Assembly (NCBI RefSeq): GCF_963678635.1
Contig: NC_087063.1
Location: forward strand, 39,756,759 to 39,820,758
Origin: Symsagittifera roscoffensis
Lineage: Eukaryota; Xenacoelomorpha; Acoela; Convolutidae
Reading direction: 5' to 3'
DNA: 64,000 nucleotides
Numbering within the stretch: position 1 is the first letter of the stretch; each line of letters opens with the position of its first letter. The notes under the pieces are model-generated. The model was not told the DNA's origin. It did no database searches and saw only the letters and a list, made by a program, of their open reading frames with translations. Both the position numbers and the translations under genes were made by a program. Positions 17,036-28,600 of this stretch are shown here, one piece after another.

Positions 17036-18651
17036 CAGGTAAGTATGAATTAAATGAACATTACTAACTAATTAAAATATTAAAAAACTCACCATACTTT
17101 ATTCATGTTTTCTTTAGATTTTTAGCTTTCATCCGACGATCACCTACAAAAACCACAAAAGACAAATAAAAATCGCAAATTTCATCAAACAGATTTCAAA
17201 AATTCTATTAATCTCTTACACTTATAAATTTATAAATTTAATACCAATGCAGTAAATTCATTTCTAAAATTTTCCCCCACAAGCAGTAAATCTAATTATG
17301 ATGAAAATTTGTATCTTAATATTCCCCCATGACTAGCAGTAAATTTCTAAATTCTATGTAGTAAATTAAATAAATGCAAATGCAGTACTAACCTTTTGAT
17401 ATTTTCATTCATTCGCACAGAAATTCTATCCACACTCGCACAGCTCGCCCACGAAGAATTGTTTAAAATAATGAATTTCAGTTTCAAGTTTTCACACTCA
17501 ACAACTATAACATATAATAACATGTTTCAAACTTTCCTTTAACCCGGTTGGAAAGGAATCATATACTAAACAAAACTAACCAACGCAGCTTACTAAATAC
17601 CACAAATCATAGAATAACAGCATGACTTAGAAAAAGAAACCAACGGTACCCAAACCGGATTAACCCAGTTTAAAACTGGATAATTTATTCTTTTGAAGAC
17701 TATTATAAAGTCTAAGAAAGAAATAATAAAACACAAAAAAGTCGAAAGACAAACCCATACCACAAACAATTTGATTTTTGAAAAAAGGACACAACCAACA
17801 AAACATAAGTAAGACCACAACAAACCCAACATAAAACGTTGTCACATAACAGGACCCCTCACAAAAACCGCACGAAATCATACTCCCACTCCTGGCCTAA
17901 CCCACCAGGAAGGACGTCCTGAGCATGCTCTATAGCCGGCCTAACCCACCGCGCTACATCCACGCTTTGTGACCACACCACTATTTTTAATAAGAGCTAC
18001 TCAAGTGTGAGTAACTCTTCAAAATAACCGAACTAAAACAAAAAGCTTTTGTGAAAACAACTAACTAAAATCATTATTAAAAAATATTAAACTAATAAAA
18101 GTTTTATAAAATGTAAAATCACATGATGCAATACATAGATCAGAATACAACACCAAGGACGAACATCAAAAGACAAGACGACCCCACTACACTCGAGAGA
18201 GAATGACCAACTACAATCGATATGCCGCTCACAATCACAACTCAAAGGATTTAGAGTACGACTTGACCTCGCAGAAAAGGACTTCATTGAACTAGACCAA
18301 TGACCACCTCGATGTTCAAGTATACGTACAGATCCGAGTAACCAGGCATCCCCTCCACGCACAATCTCCACGCCATTCCCAAACTAGATCATACACAAAA
18401 GAAGTTCTCCACGCAGAACAGAAAAACCTGACATAGCAAACCATTCTGAAATCAGATTTGAGTTTGTTGCGAAGACTTAGTCGTTGTCATTAGAAGACAC
18501 AACGTCTTATGTCTCTAACTCCAGCTTCCTGGAACTTCTTTAACAAAAAGGAAACAGAAGAAATAAGATGTTCGCCAAACACCAACTTCCATCATCCATC
18601 CTTCGAATTGCAAAAGAACTATTCTAAAAAACTCTGTAAAACCCGGATGGG
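17036..18651 (+). promoter_or_regulatory. 1.6 kb non-coding 3' region of the giant element
   Basis: No convincing frame on either strand. It contains a consensus intron (17039-17420), a repeated GGCCTAACCCACC (17894-17906 and 17938-17950, each in a foldable context) and several short hairpins (for example near 18490-18520). Retroviral 3' regions of this kind can carry RNA-export or packaging elements; this is inference. The stretch directly before the 3' LTR (ACCCGGATGGG) is a poor polypurine tract. Confidence 0.55.
17039..17420 (+). other. Predicted spliceosomal intron 3' of the last ORF
   Basis: The donor CAG|GTAAGTAT is a full consensus match. A TACTAAC branch-site sequence lies at 17387-17393, followed by a T-rich tract and the acceptor CATTCGCACAG ending at 17420. 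Donor-to-acceptor length is 382 bp. A second possible acceptor (GAATTTCAG) lies near 17479. The intron begins three bases after the stop of the 558-aa ORF, so splicing would not change that protein. Confidence 0.6.
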
Positions 18652-19059
18652 TGGAACCTGATCTAAACTACATTTTATGATTGGATAAATTAAATGTTTT
18701 ACCAATGTAAAGTATTTAATATTAACCAATCATGATCCATCTAACTAACAACCCACTTATTTGTAAGTGCTGAAGTTACTTGTAATTTCAGCACCAGAGA
18801 GATTTGAATTTAACTTAGAAATTAGTTGGACTCTCCCGAGCACTTCAGCAGCCGCAGTAAACCAGTATACCCTAGATCTATTGAGCCTAGCAGAGACTAG
18901 TTAAACAACCTGAGACTAGATAGTATAAGAGTAAGATTAGGATCGGTATTAGACTAAGAAGTTGCACGAATCTATCCGGCCGAAAATAAGATAGCGTGAC
19001 GAGCAGACGGTGTACCCTATCCGAAATTACTCTATGAGTTACACTTCGGTCCTAACTCA
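18652..19059 (+). repeat. 3' LTR of the giant Ty3/gypsy element
   Basis: Same length and, by eye, the same sequence as 141-548. After the terminal CA comes a run of T, matching the TTTT before the 5' LTR. Identity of the LTRs is the main sign that the insertion is recent. Confidence 0.93.
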
Positions 19060-19258
19060 TTTTTTTAATCAAATTTATATGGCTAAAACGGCAAAAAATG
19101 GGGAAAAGTAAGCAAAAAGTTATTTTAGGCTAAATGAAGTGAAACTGCTTCGTTTTTACCAGTCCCATAATTATATATTCTATTTCCTAATAACTGTGTC
19201 CCAATTTTGTTATAGCTTTTCCCATTTTTTAATATTTAGTGGGTATAACCAAAAAAGC
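19060..19258. repeat. Right half of the interrupted foldback element
   Basis: Ends with GGGTATAACCAAAAAAGCC, the inverted counterpart of bases 8-40. No coding capacity. See the left half at 8-140. Confidence 0.55.
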
Positions 19259-19734
19259 CTTCATTTTGTCCCCCCTTCCACTTCGCTTAAAACCATGCAA
19301 AAAAAACATTCTGCTGACAGCAACTGATTGTCTCAACTAAATGCCAAAGGTTTGAAAGATTGAAAATTTGGGCTCGTAATTTCTTCTTTTTACAGCATGA
19401 CATCGATACTAGAATGACAAAAATGATCTATGCGCATTTTTTTTCAAAGTTGAATTTATTAATCATAAATTATTCATTCTGAATATTTTGTTTTTTTTTC
19501 CAAATAAAAAAAACCGTGATTTAAATTTTGCGATCCTAACCAGACATCACAATTATTTGAAGGGAGACCATTTTTTAAACTTCTTGAACTTCGTACGCCC
19601 AAGAACTCTGATCCAAATAGCAAAACTGAGTGAGCATTGCGAAACAGAAAAACAAATCGATCAGTGATTTATTTATTTAATTTAGTCTCCCTTCCCGGCT
19701 GGTGGTCAAAATAATCTCCCTTCCCGACTGGTGT
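19259..19734. other. Non-coding AT-rich spacer
   Basis: Nothing recognisable except a short duplication of TCTCCCTTCCCG.CTGGTG at about 19685-19732. No frame of interest. Confidence 0.5.
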
Positions 19735-20115
19735 CGGTTGCCTCTTTTCAGGGATTCGATCCCCTGCGGACCCAAAGGGTCCCCCCTTTGGTACCTTTTA
19801 AGAAATCCATTTCTAAAGGCGCCTTGGGCGCCAAAATATACTAATTTTGAGGGGGAGCGCGCGCCGAAAAACCGCGATTTTTTGGTCAAAATTTTCCAAA
19901 AAGTGCCTAAAAACGCCTTTTTGGACTATTTTTTTCAAAAACTTGCCCGCGGCGCAGAAAATTTGCCCAAAACAGGGACTAAACCGTGCTTAGGTAGAGC
20001 TCAAAAAATCAATTCGGTCGGCCTAGAAAAAAAGTGTAGACAAAATTTTCGAAAAACTTCGAAAATTTTTTTGAAAATCCGGACCCCCTCGAGAAAATCC
20101 TAGATGTGCCCCTGC
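19735..20115. repeat. hAT-like non-autonomous DNA transposon, copy A
   Basis: Shares a long stretch with copies at 21225-21596 and 40178-40432: CAGGGATTCGA.CCCC, GGCGCC..GGGCGCCA, a GGGGGAGCGCGCGCCGAAAA block and a 3' end CCTAGATGTGCCCCTG. The 3' end is the inverted counterpart of the left end of copy B (CAGGGGCGGATTAAGG). Termini of the CAGGGGCGGA type are typical of hAT elements. The long frame across it appears to be a by-product of its composition and is not called as a gene. Confidence 0.55.
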
Positions 20116-21224
20116 TGACACACACTGATTCTCTGTCTCTCACTTTACGTGAGCTGTTTCTACTTTGCTCTGTTTTTCAAAAACTCGAAGCGGCACCTCG
20201 CCCTTTCTCGTGGAACTCGTTTCAAGGAAGGACCTAGATGGGCACTGGTTAAAAAAAGGAAAGCACCATTTCTCACTGGAGGTTCCTGAGATATGTTGCT
20301 ATTATGAATGGGAAACCTCGGGTGCATGAGGCGTGATCATAGTCTTTGAAACAGGAGTTATCATGAGTCAGAAGTGTGATAAATTGGACGAGGCCTGCAG
20401 GCTTTCCCAGCAACAGTGAAACGAAGCAGAAGAGAAAAGGGAGACGTAAGGGGCACTAATATCGAGCATACGGGGGATAAAGTGAGAGGGAGCGTGAAAT
20501 TACCCTCAGCATCGATAAGTCTGCTGGAAGAAAATTATTAGAGGGATCTGGGACCTTGATATGGGCACTCACTTAAACTGCCTGCAAACAATTTTTCTTG
20601 CCACCAGCAATCCGCCATCAAAGAGAAAGGCTTAAAAATGGAATGTTCGCAGTGTAAATAACATAAGCAATAACATACGCAACACATGTAAGACTAATGA
20701 ACTGACTCATAAAGCGAAATAACATCAATTGTATTTGCTGGACAAGCCTTGCGACACGAATCAAAGCGAGTCCAATGAAAACCATCAGTTATGATAAGCA
20801 AACGAGTTTTGAGTTTTGTACTATAAACAGTGAAAACATTAAGAGTTGAGAGCAGCATGAGCATCCCAATCTTACAATATGTTGGGCTTTGCTATAAACA
20901 TTTTGAGCCGACTGATAACTGATAAGAACTGACGGGAGTTTGTTCATTATAAGCTCTGAAGCATATTACCCCCCCCCCCCCCCCAGGGGGAAGATGCTGA
21001 GGAATTGATAAGCAGTGGCAGGGGAATTACAAGTGATCCATGGACCTCGAAAACTTTGTTGGCCAAGACCAAGACCTATCGTAGGAGATATAAGGCTCAA
21101 TTAGCAAGAAAGCAAAAAGTTTAATCTCTGGCAAGAAAACATCTGCATACGTAACCTTCATGATGAATTGCAGCAATCTGGGTGAAATATTCTAATTACT
21201 ATGAAATTGGCTAATTACTATGAA
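20116..21224. other. Unassigned intergenic sequence
   Basis: No frame, RNA gene or repeat that I recognise. It contains an 18-base run of C at about 20970-20988, likely to be an assembly-sensitive homopolymer. Base composition is less AT-rich than the surroundings, but no exon could be supported. Confidence 0.4.
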
Positions 21225-21596
21225 CAGGGGCGGATTAAGGGGGTGGGGTGGTGCGGATGCTTCCTTTTTCTCAGGGATTCGACCCCCTCACCAACCAAAA
21301 TGTCCCCCTTTGTTACTTTTTATGACATCCATTTTTGGCCGACCAACCCTTAATGTTTCAAAAGGCGCCTATGGCACCAATATATGCTAATTTTGAAGGG
21401 GAGTGCGCGCTGAAAGAAAACGTAATTTTTTGCTCAACAAATTCCAAAAAGTGGCCAAAAACTGCATTTGACCTCTTTTTTCAAAAGTATGCCTGCGGCA
21501 ATTTGTTTTTGTCAAAATTAAGTTTTTATAGTGTCCTGAAAGCGCTCGGAAAATCAATTTGATCGGCCTAAAAAAATTGAAACGAAGTTTTCAACC
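21225..21596. repeat. hAT-like non-autonomous transposon, copy B, cut by a solo LTR
   Basis: The left end CAGGGGCGGATTAAGGGGG at 21225 is the best preserved terminus of the family. The body is collinear with copy A (GGGATTCGACCCCC, AAGGCGCCTATGGCACCA, GTGCGCGC). The right end is missing where the solo LTR begins at 21597. Confidence 0.55.
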
Positions 21597-21972
21597 TGGA
21601 ACCAGTTTAAAACAAGTATTTTATACATCCAATTGTATTCTTTGATAACTATAACGGTAAAATATTTACAACTAACCAATCATGATCCATTGCTAAAGTT
21701 TATGATAATTTATAAAGCTCAAACTGTTTATAGTTTCAGCCAGTGAAGAATTAATTTAACTTAGAAAGCAGTTGCTCTTCTCTTCTAACTTTGCGAGAAT
21801 ACCAGTATATACTAGATCTATTGAGACTAGGAAATATAAGAGTAAGATTAGGATCGGTATTAGACTAAGAAGTTGCACGAATCTATCCGGCCGAAAACAA
21901 GATAGCGTAACGAGCAGACGGTGTACCCGATCCGAAGTTCCTCTATGAGAAGGCCACCCGGGCCTAAACTCA
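21597..21972 (+). repeat. Solo LTR of a relative of the giant element
   Basis: Begins TGGAACC and ends ACTCA like the 141-548 LTR, length 376 bp against 408. The 3' part (TATAAGAGTAAGATTAGG onward, about 21835-21945) is nearly identical to the intact LTR, while the 5' half is strongly diverged. No second LTR or internal region is nearby and no target duplication is visible, so this is an old solo LTR from a related family or subfamily. Confidence 0.75.
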
Positions 21973-22096
21973 AATTCGACAGCTTGTACTAAAATGGAAG
22001 TTGATTAGACACCAGATGCAAAAAAAGCAACCAATACTGAACAGCTATTGATAAGATGACCAGTCTATCTAGATGAGGGGATAGTACTGTTGGTTG

Positions 22097-22609
22097 TGTG
22101 CGCGTCAATCTCCAAGATTATAAAAAAAACGGTTTTTAAACACTTTAATTAATGAGTATTTTCTCGGCAAAATAACTCCGGAAATATAACGGAAATTTGA
22201 AAATATAACGATAATTTTAACAAACTTTATCATCGGTAACATCGGCCACAAAAACTGCATAAATCAAAGCAAGCTGCAAAAATGGCCAGTATTTGTCCTT
22301 GAGACAAATTGCTCTTTTTAAAGGTCAGCCTTAATCAAGGCTGAACCAAATTAGAGCGAAAAGATGGTTAAAATCGGTTTTGGGGGGACCGAACCTGGTT
22401 ACGGGGCATCCCATCAGGTTCGGTGCACATTCGAGTTCTAGAAAGGAAATGACCTAGTCGGGATTCGAACCGGCGCCGAACCCGCCGGGACGCACCATGT
22501 ATACGCTTGGCTACTGTCCCTGTATGCATTTACATTTATATGCATTTATACTTTCGCACATTTACGTTTATATGCATTTGTACTATTGTTTTATATTTGC
22601 GCTGCAACA
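22097..22609 (-). repeat. BEL/Pao LTR (3' copy)
   Basis: On the element strand it runs 22609 to 22097. The polyprotein stop codon (22591-22593) lies in it. The polypurine tract GGGGTGGAGGA is just outside, complementary to about 22610-22620. It contains three consecutive short hairpins (about 22303-22424) and a tRNA-like segment (22450-22521). Confidence 0.95.
22450..22521 (-). other. tRNA-like sequence with A and B boxes inside the LTR
   Basis: On the minus strand the segment has TAGCCAAGCG (A-box-like) and, about 42 nt later, GGTTCGAATCC (exact B box) with the spacing of a tRNA. A D-stem (GCCA/TGGT) is possible, but the acceptor stem and T stem pair poorly, so it is not called as a functional tRNA. 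The identical copy is in the other LTR at 31219-31290. Confidence 0.55.
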
Positions 22610-25600
22610 TCCTCCACCCCTAAACAAGGAAGAACGGGAGCGAGCTTTACGGTCGGGCGGGTCAGTTCGCTCGTAACGGTCTTTATGTCGGCGGATCGGG
22701 CGCATCCGTCTTTGCCGTAGTGTAGTTTAGCAATACGGGCGAGTGGGTAATGCCCACGTGGGCTGTCGGGTTCGACTACCCAAACCAAGTCGCCGGTTTT
22801 CAGTGTGACATCCGAATCATTATGCCACTTTGCTCTCTTGTTGAGAGATGGTACATATTCACGCAGCCAGCGTGACCAAACTGCGTTAGCGTACGATTGT
22901 GCTCTGGCGTAACGCTTTTTATAATCAAAGTTATCTTCGAAACTTAACGACGGGAAGCTAGCTGCGCTGTGACCGAGAATGAAGTGATTCGGGGTGAGTG
23001 CCTCTAGGTCGTGCGGATCGGAACTGACCGGAGTGATCGGTCTTGCGTTAAGTAATTGTTCAACTAGGCAGAGCGTTGTTCCTAGAACTTCCTCAGTTAA
23101 TCTCCTGTTGCCTAATATGTCGTACAACACTCGCTTAACACTTCTCACTAGCCGCTCCCAGGCGCCACCGTGATGAGGGGCACTGGGCGGGTTAAACTTC
23201 CACTTAATGCCTTTGTGGACGAAAACGGCCGGGGCGACTTTGTTCCAATTTTGGACACAGGATAGGAGCTCCTTTTGAGCACCAACAAAATTCGTGCCAT
23301 TGTCAGAAAGAATGGTTTTGGGGGTACCTCGCCTTGCAATAAATCGCTCTACGCCCATGACGCAGGAACTAGTATCGAGAGATGGAACCAACTCGATGTG
23401 AACTGCTCGAGTCGTGAGGCAGGTAAATAGGAAACCCCATCTCTTTTCGGTACTTCGGCGTATCGGCACTTGAAACGGGCCAAAGTAATCAACACCTGTG
23501 TTGGAGAAGGGAGGCTGCTTGTAACCCAGTCTTTCAATCGGTAGGTCAGACATAATGGGCACAACTGTTTTTGCTTTGCGCTTACGGCATGTTATGCAAG
23601 TATTTTCGATGTTCCCAAGTAACCAGCGCAACTTCAGAACAATGTATTTCAACTGAACTACAGCACGCATGTAATCCAACCCCTGATGTGCATGTTGAAA
23701 GTGCATATGCCTAATCAACATATGAGCAACTCGGTGTCGACCATCCAGTATTATTGGATGTTTGCTATCAAAGTCGGTATCAACAAGACGGCTGATACGT
23801 CCAGTTGAACGCAGGATGCCAGCTGGGCCGATGAACGGAGAATATTTAGCAATCCGACTTTTCTTTGTTATCAGTTTATCGGACTGAAGTATTTTCACTT
23901 CGGCAGGAAATGATTCGGACTGAGCGAGATAAATGAGCTTCTGCTCGGCAATATCTAACTCGGACGGGTCGGTTATTTCAAGCGTTTTTGTACGGAAGTG
24001 TTTATGCGATGGTAGCACACGAAGCATAAACGCTAAAACACGTTTGTACTTTACAATTGAGCTGAATTTATCCCAATTTTTAAACAGACGGATCGACGGA
24101 GCTTTCTCAGATGAAGCATCAACAACAAACGTAGATGCAGTCTCAAGGCATGTATCAATGTCACAGAGTGGGCCTTTTAATTGGATCTTTTTGATGACAT
24201 CAGTGTTCGGCTTGAATGGCCAATCACATGTCCTCAATATACTAGGGCCTCTAACCCAGCTGCTATCCTTGAGGGCTTCCGAAGAAATCCCTCGTGTGCC
24301 GGTATCAGCTGGGTTATCACCACTGAGTACATGATTCCATTGATCAATGGTGGTGGACTCCAAGATTTCACCAGTGCGGTTTCCAACAAACACAGGAAGT
24401 TTGTTGCACGAGTTAAGCCACTGGAGAACGGTGGTAGAATCAGTCCACATGAATACATTGCTTACTTTGAAAGTAAGCGCTTTCAAAATCTCTTCTTTGA
24501 GTCGAGTCGCAAGCAGAGCAGCCTGAAGCTCTAACTTGGGAATGGAGAGCATCTTCATAGGCGCTACACGGGCTTTCCCAAATACAAAAGCTAACTCGGT
24601 CTTTTGCGATTTAGCAAGTCGGGCTCGGAGAAACGATACGGCGCAAAAAACGTCCTGCGAACTATCACCGAACGTGTGAAGTTCACAGCGGTCGAACGGT
24701 TCGGTAAAGTAGCTACGAGGTATCGTCAGAGTACCTAATAGTGGAAGTCCTGAGTGCCAATCTAGAAATTGTTGTTTAATTTCCTCTGGGAGATCATCAT
24801 CCCACTTTTGACCACTGATTCTCCATATGTCTTTTAGTAAAAGGCGCGCTTTCACAGTATATGGAGCTACCAGTCCTATTGGATCAAAAACTGAGGAAAC
24901 AAAACTCAACACGGTGCGTTGAGTAATTGCTTTATCTAGTGGTCGATCAACACCTCTACTTACTACTAGGGTATCTTTTACATGATCCCACCTGAGACCA
25001 AGAACATGCGACGATTGGTCTGGACTCTTACAAATATCCTTAACTGACGGGTTGGACTTACGGTTGTCCGGATTAAGAGCGGTTGTAACTTCGGGTACAT
25101 TGCTAACAAACTTTGTCAGGTTAAACCCACCTAATTTGAGCATTGCGACTAAGTCTTTACTTAGGCTAAGAGCGTCAGCGGTATTTTCGAACGAGTCAAG
25201 ATAGTCGTCCATGTAAAACTTCTGGACAACGGCTGAAGCGGCTTCGGGGTATTCAGCTTGATTATCAGAAGCAGTTTTTTGTAGCGCGAAATTCGCACAA
25301 GTTGGCGAATCACGAGCGCCAAAAATATGACGGGTGTATTGGTGAACCACCACACTTGAAGTGGGGTCCTCCCGCCACAAAAAACGGAGAGACGGTTGAT
25401 CTCGCGCAAGTACTCCAACTTGTAAGAACATACCTTCTATGTCCGCTGAGACGGCGTACTTGTGTTGACGGAACCTCAACAGTACAAAAATAAGATTTTG
25501 AAGGAGATCCGGGCCAACCAAGAGAGATCTATTTAAGGAAGTGCCATGAAACTTGGATGCTCCATTGAGCACACGGCGCACCTTGCCGGGTTTGTTCGGG

Positions 25601-28600
25601 TTCAAAACCGGATGGTGTGGTAGATACCACTCACGTTCGGCTCGTGAGCTGGGATCGTGCGGGTTGACGGTTATGACATATCCTTTACTTATATCTTCTC
25701 TGATTGTTTCGGTATACTTCTCGCGAAGTAACGGATCTTTATCTAATCTTTTCTCTAACGACTTTAATTGGGCTAATGAAGAATAATAATTGTTAGGCAA
25801 GCTAACATCATTATCACTCCACAGCATCGGTACAGTGTAACGCTCACCATCGTGAACGGTTTCAGTTTTTAGGATTGACAAAGCACGCTTGTCTGCGGCG
25901 GAACGGGCATCTACTTGCTTGAACGCACCATACGACTCTAACTCATACCAAGTTTTGATTTGGTCGGTCAGAGAAGTATCGTCCGTAACGCAGTTAAAGG
26001 AAGAAGAATTTAAGGACGAACAATCAGGAGACGGACCACTAATGACCCAACCTATCGGAAGTCGGACGGCGCACGGTGAGTCAAGTTCATCTCCGAAGAC
26101 ATGTTCGAGGGGTCTTATCGCATGATAGAAGTCCTGTCCTATAACTATCTCAATCTCTTTGTAATTATACGCAGTCGTCTTTAACGGGGCTAGTTGCGGG
26201 TATTTGACCTGCAATTCGGAAACGTTTATAACATCGGGTCCTATATACATGTTGTGCTTAACGAAAGCGACAAACGAAAACGAAAATTCACTTTCATTGG
26301 GTTTTGCGGAAACTTTCAAGTGAACTCGTTGAGTTTTAGATACCTTGGCTGAGTTAAAACCATCGGTCGTAACATTTACGGGCGTGCCAACTAATTTCAG
26401 ACGTTCAACGAGTGCCGCGGAAACCCAAGAATGAGTGGAACCGGTGTCACAAAGTGCTAGTGCATTCGAATTTTCCGAACCAGAGGACACATCTACCAAC
26501 GCAACGGGAAGAATACCTTTTGCAGTTCCCTCACAAGGTTTAACACAAGCTGCGTTGTTTGCAGAAGTAGTGTTTGTATTAGTTTGAGTTGATGGTGATC
26601 GGTCGGCCTCTTTGGGCGGGAAAACTTTCTCGGCTCCATGAAGAAGCACATTGTGAGTGCTCTCACAGTCCTGTTTTGGGCATTTTCTTGCCTTTTGGCA
26701 CTTTCGGAAGGTATGGTTGCCTTGTAAACAAGAAAAACAGAGCTTTTGTTCTGCTACATATTTAGCCCTTTGTGTTGCGTTTTTCTCTTTGAACACGGAA
26801 CAGTTCCAGAGTGCATGCTGCCCTTTGCATAGCGAGCATGGAGGAAACCTCGTCTTTTCTCTACTTTTCTCATCCTTAGAACTTACCTTAGTGTTACCTG
26901 CAAGCACTTTTGTAACTACTTTTTGTTTAACTGGCTGCTCGACTTTGACTAAAGATTTCAATCGCTCATGGCCTTCTGCCTTATTCTTAAGCCAATCGTT
27001 GAAGTCTAGCAATGTTAATCGCTGCCAATGTTGTCTAACAGTATGCATGGACCATGCTTCTTTTAGATTTGGAGGAAGCTTACTGACGGCTTGATTTAAT
27101 AGGTTCACACTTTTCAAGTCGTCATTGAACGACAAAGACCTAAAAACAGCTACGAGCCCAGAAATCACCGCAGAAAAACTTATAACATGGTCAGAGTTGT
27201 GCATCTTCAATGCGGGAAAATTCTTCATCTTATCCAAATGTGCACCAACTACAACATGAGGTTGCCCAAACTTTCTCTGGAGAGTTGCTAGAGCATCCTT
27301 ATACAACACTCCACTGTAGCCGTATTCCGCAATTGCACTCTTGGCTTTGTCTTTAACGTGTGTTTTCAGATATTTGAGTTTTTCATCATCAGTTAGCATA
27401 GCCGAATCAACTGTTGCTTGGAACTGCCCGAACCATTCATACCAGTTAAGTGGTTCTCCATCAAACACTTCCAATTTCAACTCCGGTAGACGGTCTTTGC
27501 GGCTATGCAGAATGATGTCTGCTAACTCTCTCGCCGAGATGGGTTGTTCGTCGCTATTAGGCACGTAAGACGGGCCCGTAGTGGGCGCAGGATATGTAGG
27601 TGGATAACCTTGATGCGCTGTTTCAACAACTGGATGAGTTTGCGGCTGGGTGTAATAAACAGTCCCAAAACTTGTATAAGGAACTACGGTGTTTGGTGGA
27701 ACAACAGGAGTTGTCACTGAGAAAACGTTTGAGGGCGGTGCGCAGTATTGAGGAACTGGCATCGTTTGCGCAGTCGCGGCAGGTCTCCACAAACTGATAT
27801 ACGGGTTATAGTGTTCACTTGAGAAACTTGTTGGGTTGTTTGGAACATTTATAGGTTGATGGGATGGCGCTGCAGGCGCCTGATACCCAGTTGAAACGGG
27901 GCCGGAATGTGGCTGACTGACCGGAAGCAAAGAGGGAATAGGAACGGTTGACGGGACAAATGGTTGAATAATCGGAAGCGAAATGGGAATCGGAACGGTT
28001 AATGGAGGAACAAAAGGTTGACCCGCCGGAAGCGAAACTGGATTAGTAACGGTCGACACAGAAGGCGGTGCCACATTAATGGTGGGATTACCAAAGGGCA
28101 TTGAAGCGGGAATGCTACCACTTGCTTGTGGTATCAGATTGTGATTTTGCGAAACTTCAGCATGAGGTGTTGACGCTAAGTGTGGAGTAACAAAGTTTGA
28201 GCTGGAGGCAACGAACTGTGGTAAACTAGATGGGTTCTCGATTGAGTGCAATGACAGACGCGATTGGACCAAACTTGATCTCTGAGCCTGAATTCGATTC
28301 CTATTGTGGCCTCCCGGTTCACTGTATGTGGTTTGACCAGCGTTGACGACGGCACCCCCGCTGACGACGGCACCAACCCCTTGCAAAACATCAGTAGCAA
28401 TCAAAGTGGAACTCTCGACTACTGGATGACTTTGCTCTGCGCTTGCAACAACTTCGGCCTGCTCTTGCTCAGTGACAACGTTTTCTACCCATTGTTCAGT
28501 ACGTTGTGGGTCAACATGTGTTACGCTAGCATTTCCTATCTTCTCACTTGCTGCAGAAAGCTCTTCTTCCAACTCGAATTCCTTTAACTCAATTTCAGCC

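Larger units (their letters stand above)
141..19059 (+). mobile_element. Giant (18.9 kb) env-bearing Ty3/gypsy retrovirus-like element
   Basis: Two direct repeats of 408 bp (141-548 and 18652-19059) start TG, end CA and look identical when read side by side. The insertion is flanked by TTTT on both sides, a plausible 4 bp target duplication, although the right flank is a longer T run. Between the LTRs lie a primer-binding site, a long leader, gag, protease-RT-RNase H-integrase in the order typical of Ty3/gypsy, an envelope-like gene and several extra frames, all without internal stops apart from one UAA between gag and pol. Ty3/gypsy elements of animals are usually about 5-9 kb, so this one is at least twice the usual size. 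Identical LTRs and intact frames point to recent insertion. The plus strand is strikingly A-rich and G-poor (for example 30 A and 4 G in 5041-5100). Confidence 0.93.

Noticed and set aside
19702..20103. 133-codon frame in the hAT-like repeat
   Set aside because: The frame is not kept in copies B and C and has no motif; it follows from the GC-rich repeat body.
22450..22521. Functional tRNA gene in the BEL/Pao LTR
   Set aside because: A and B boxes are good but acceptor and T stems have several mismatches; annotated only as tRNA-like.
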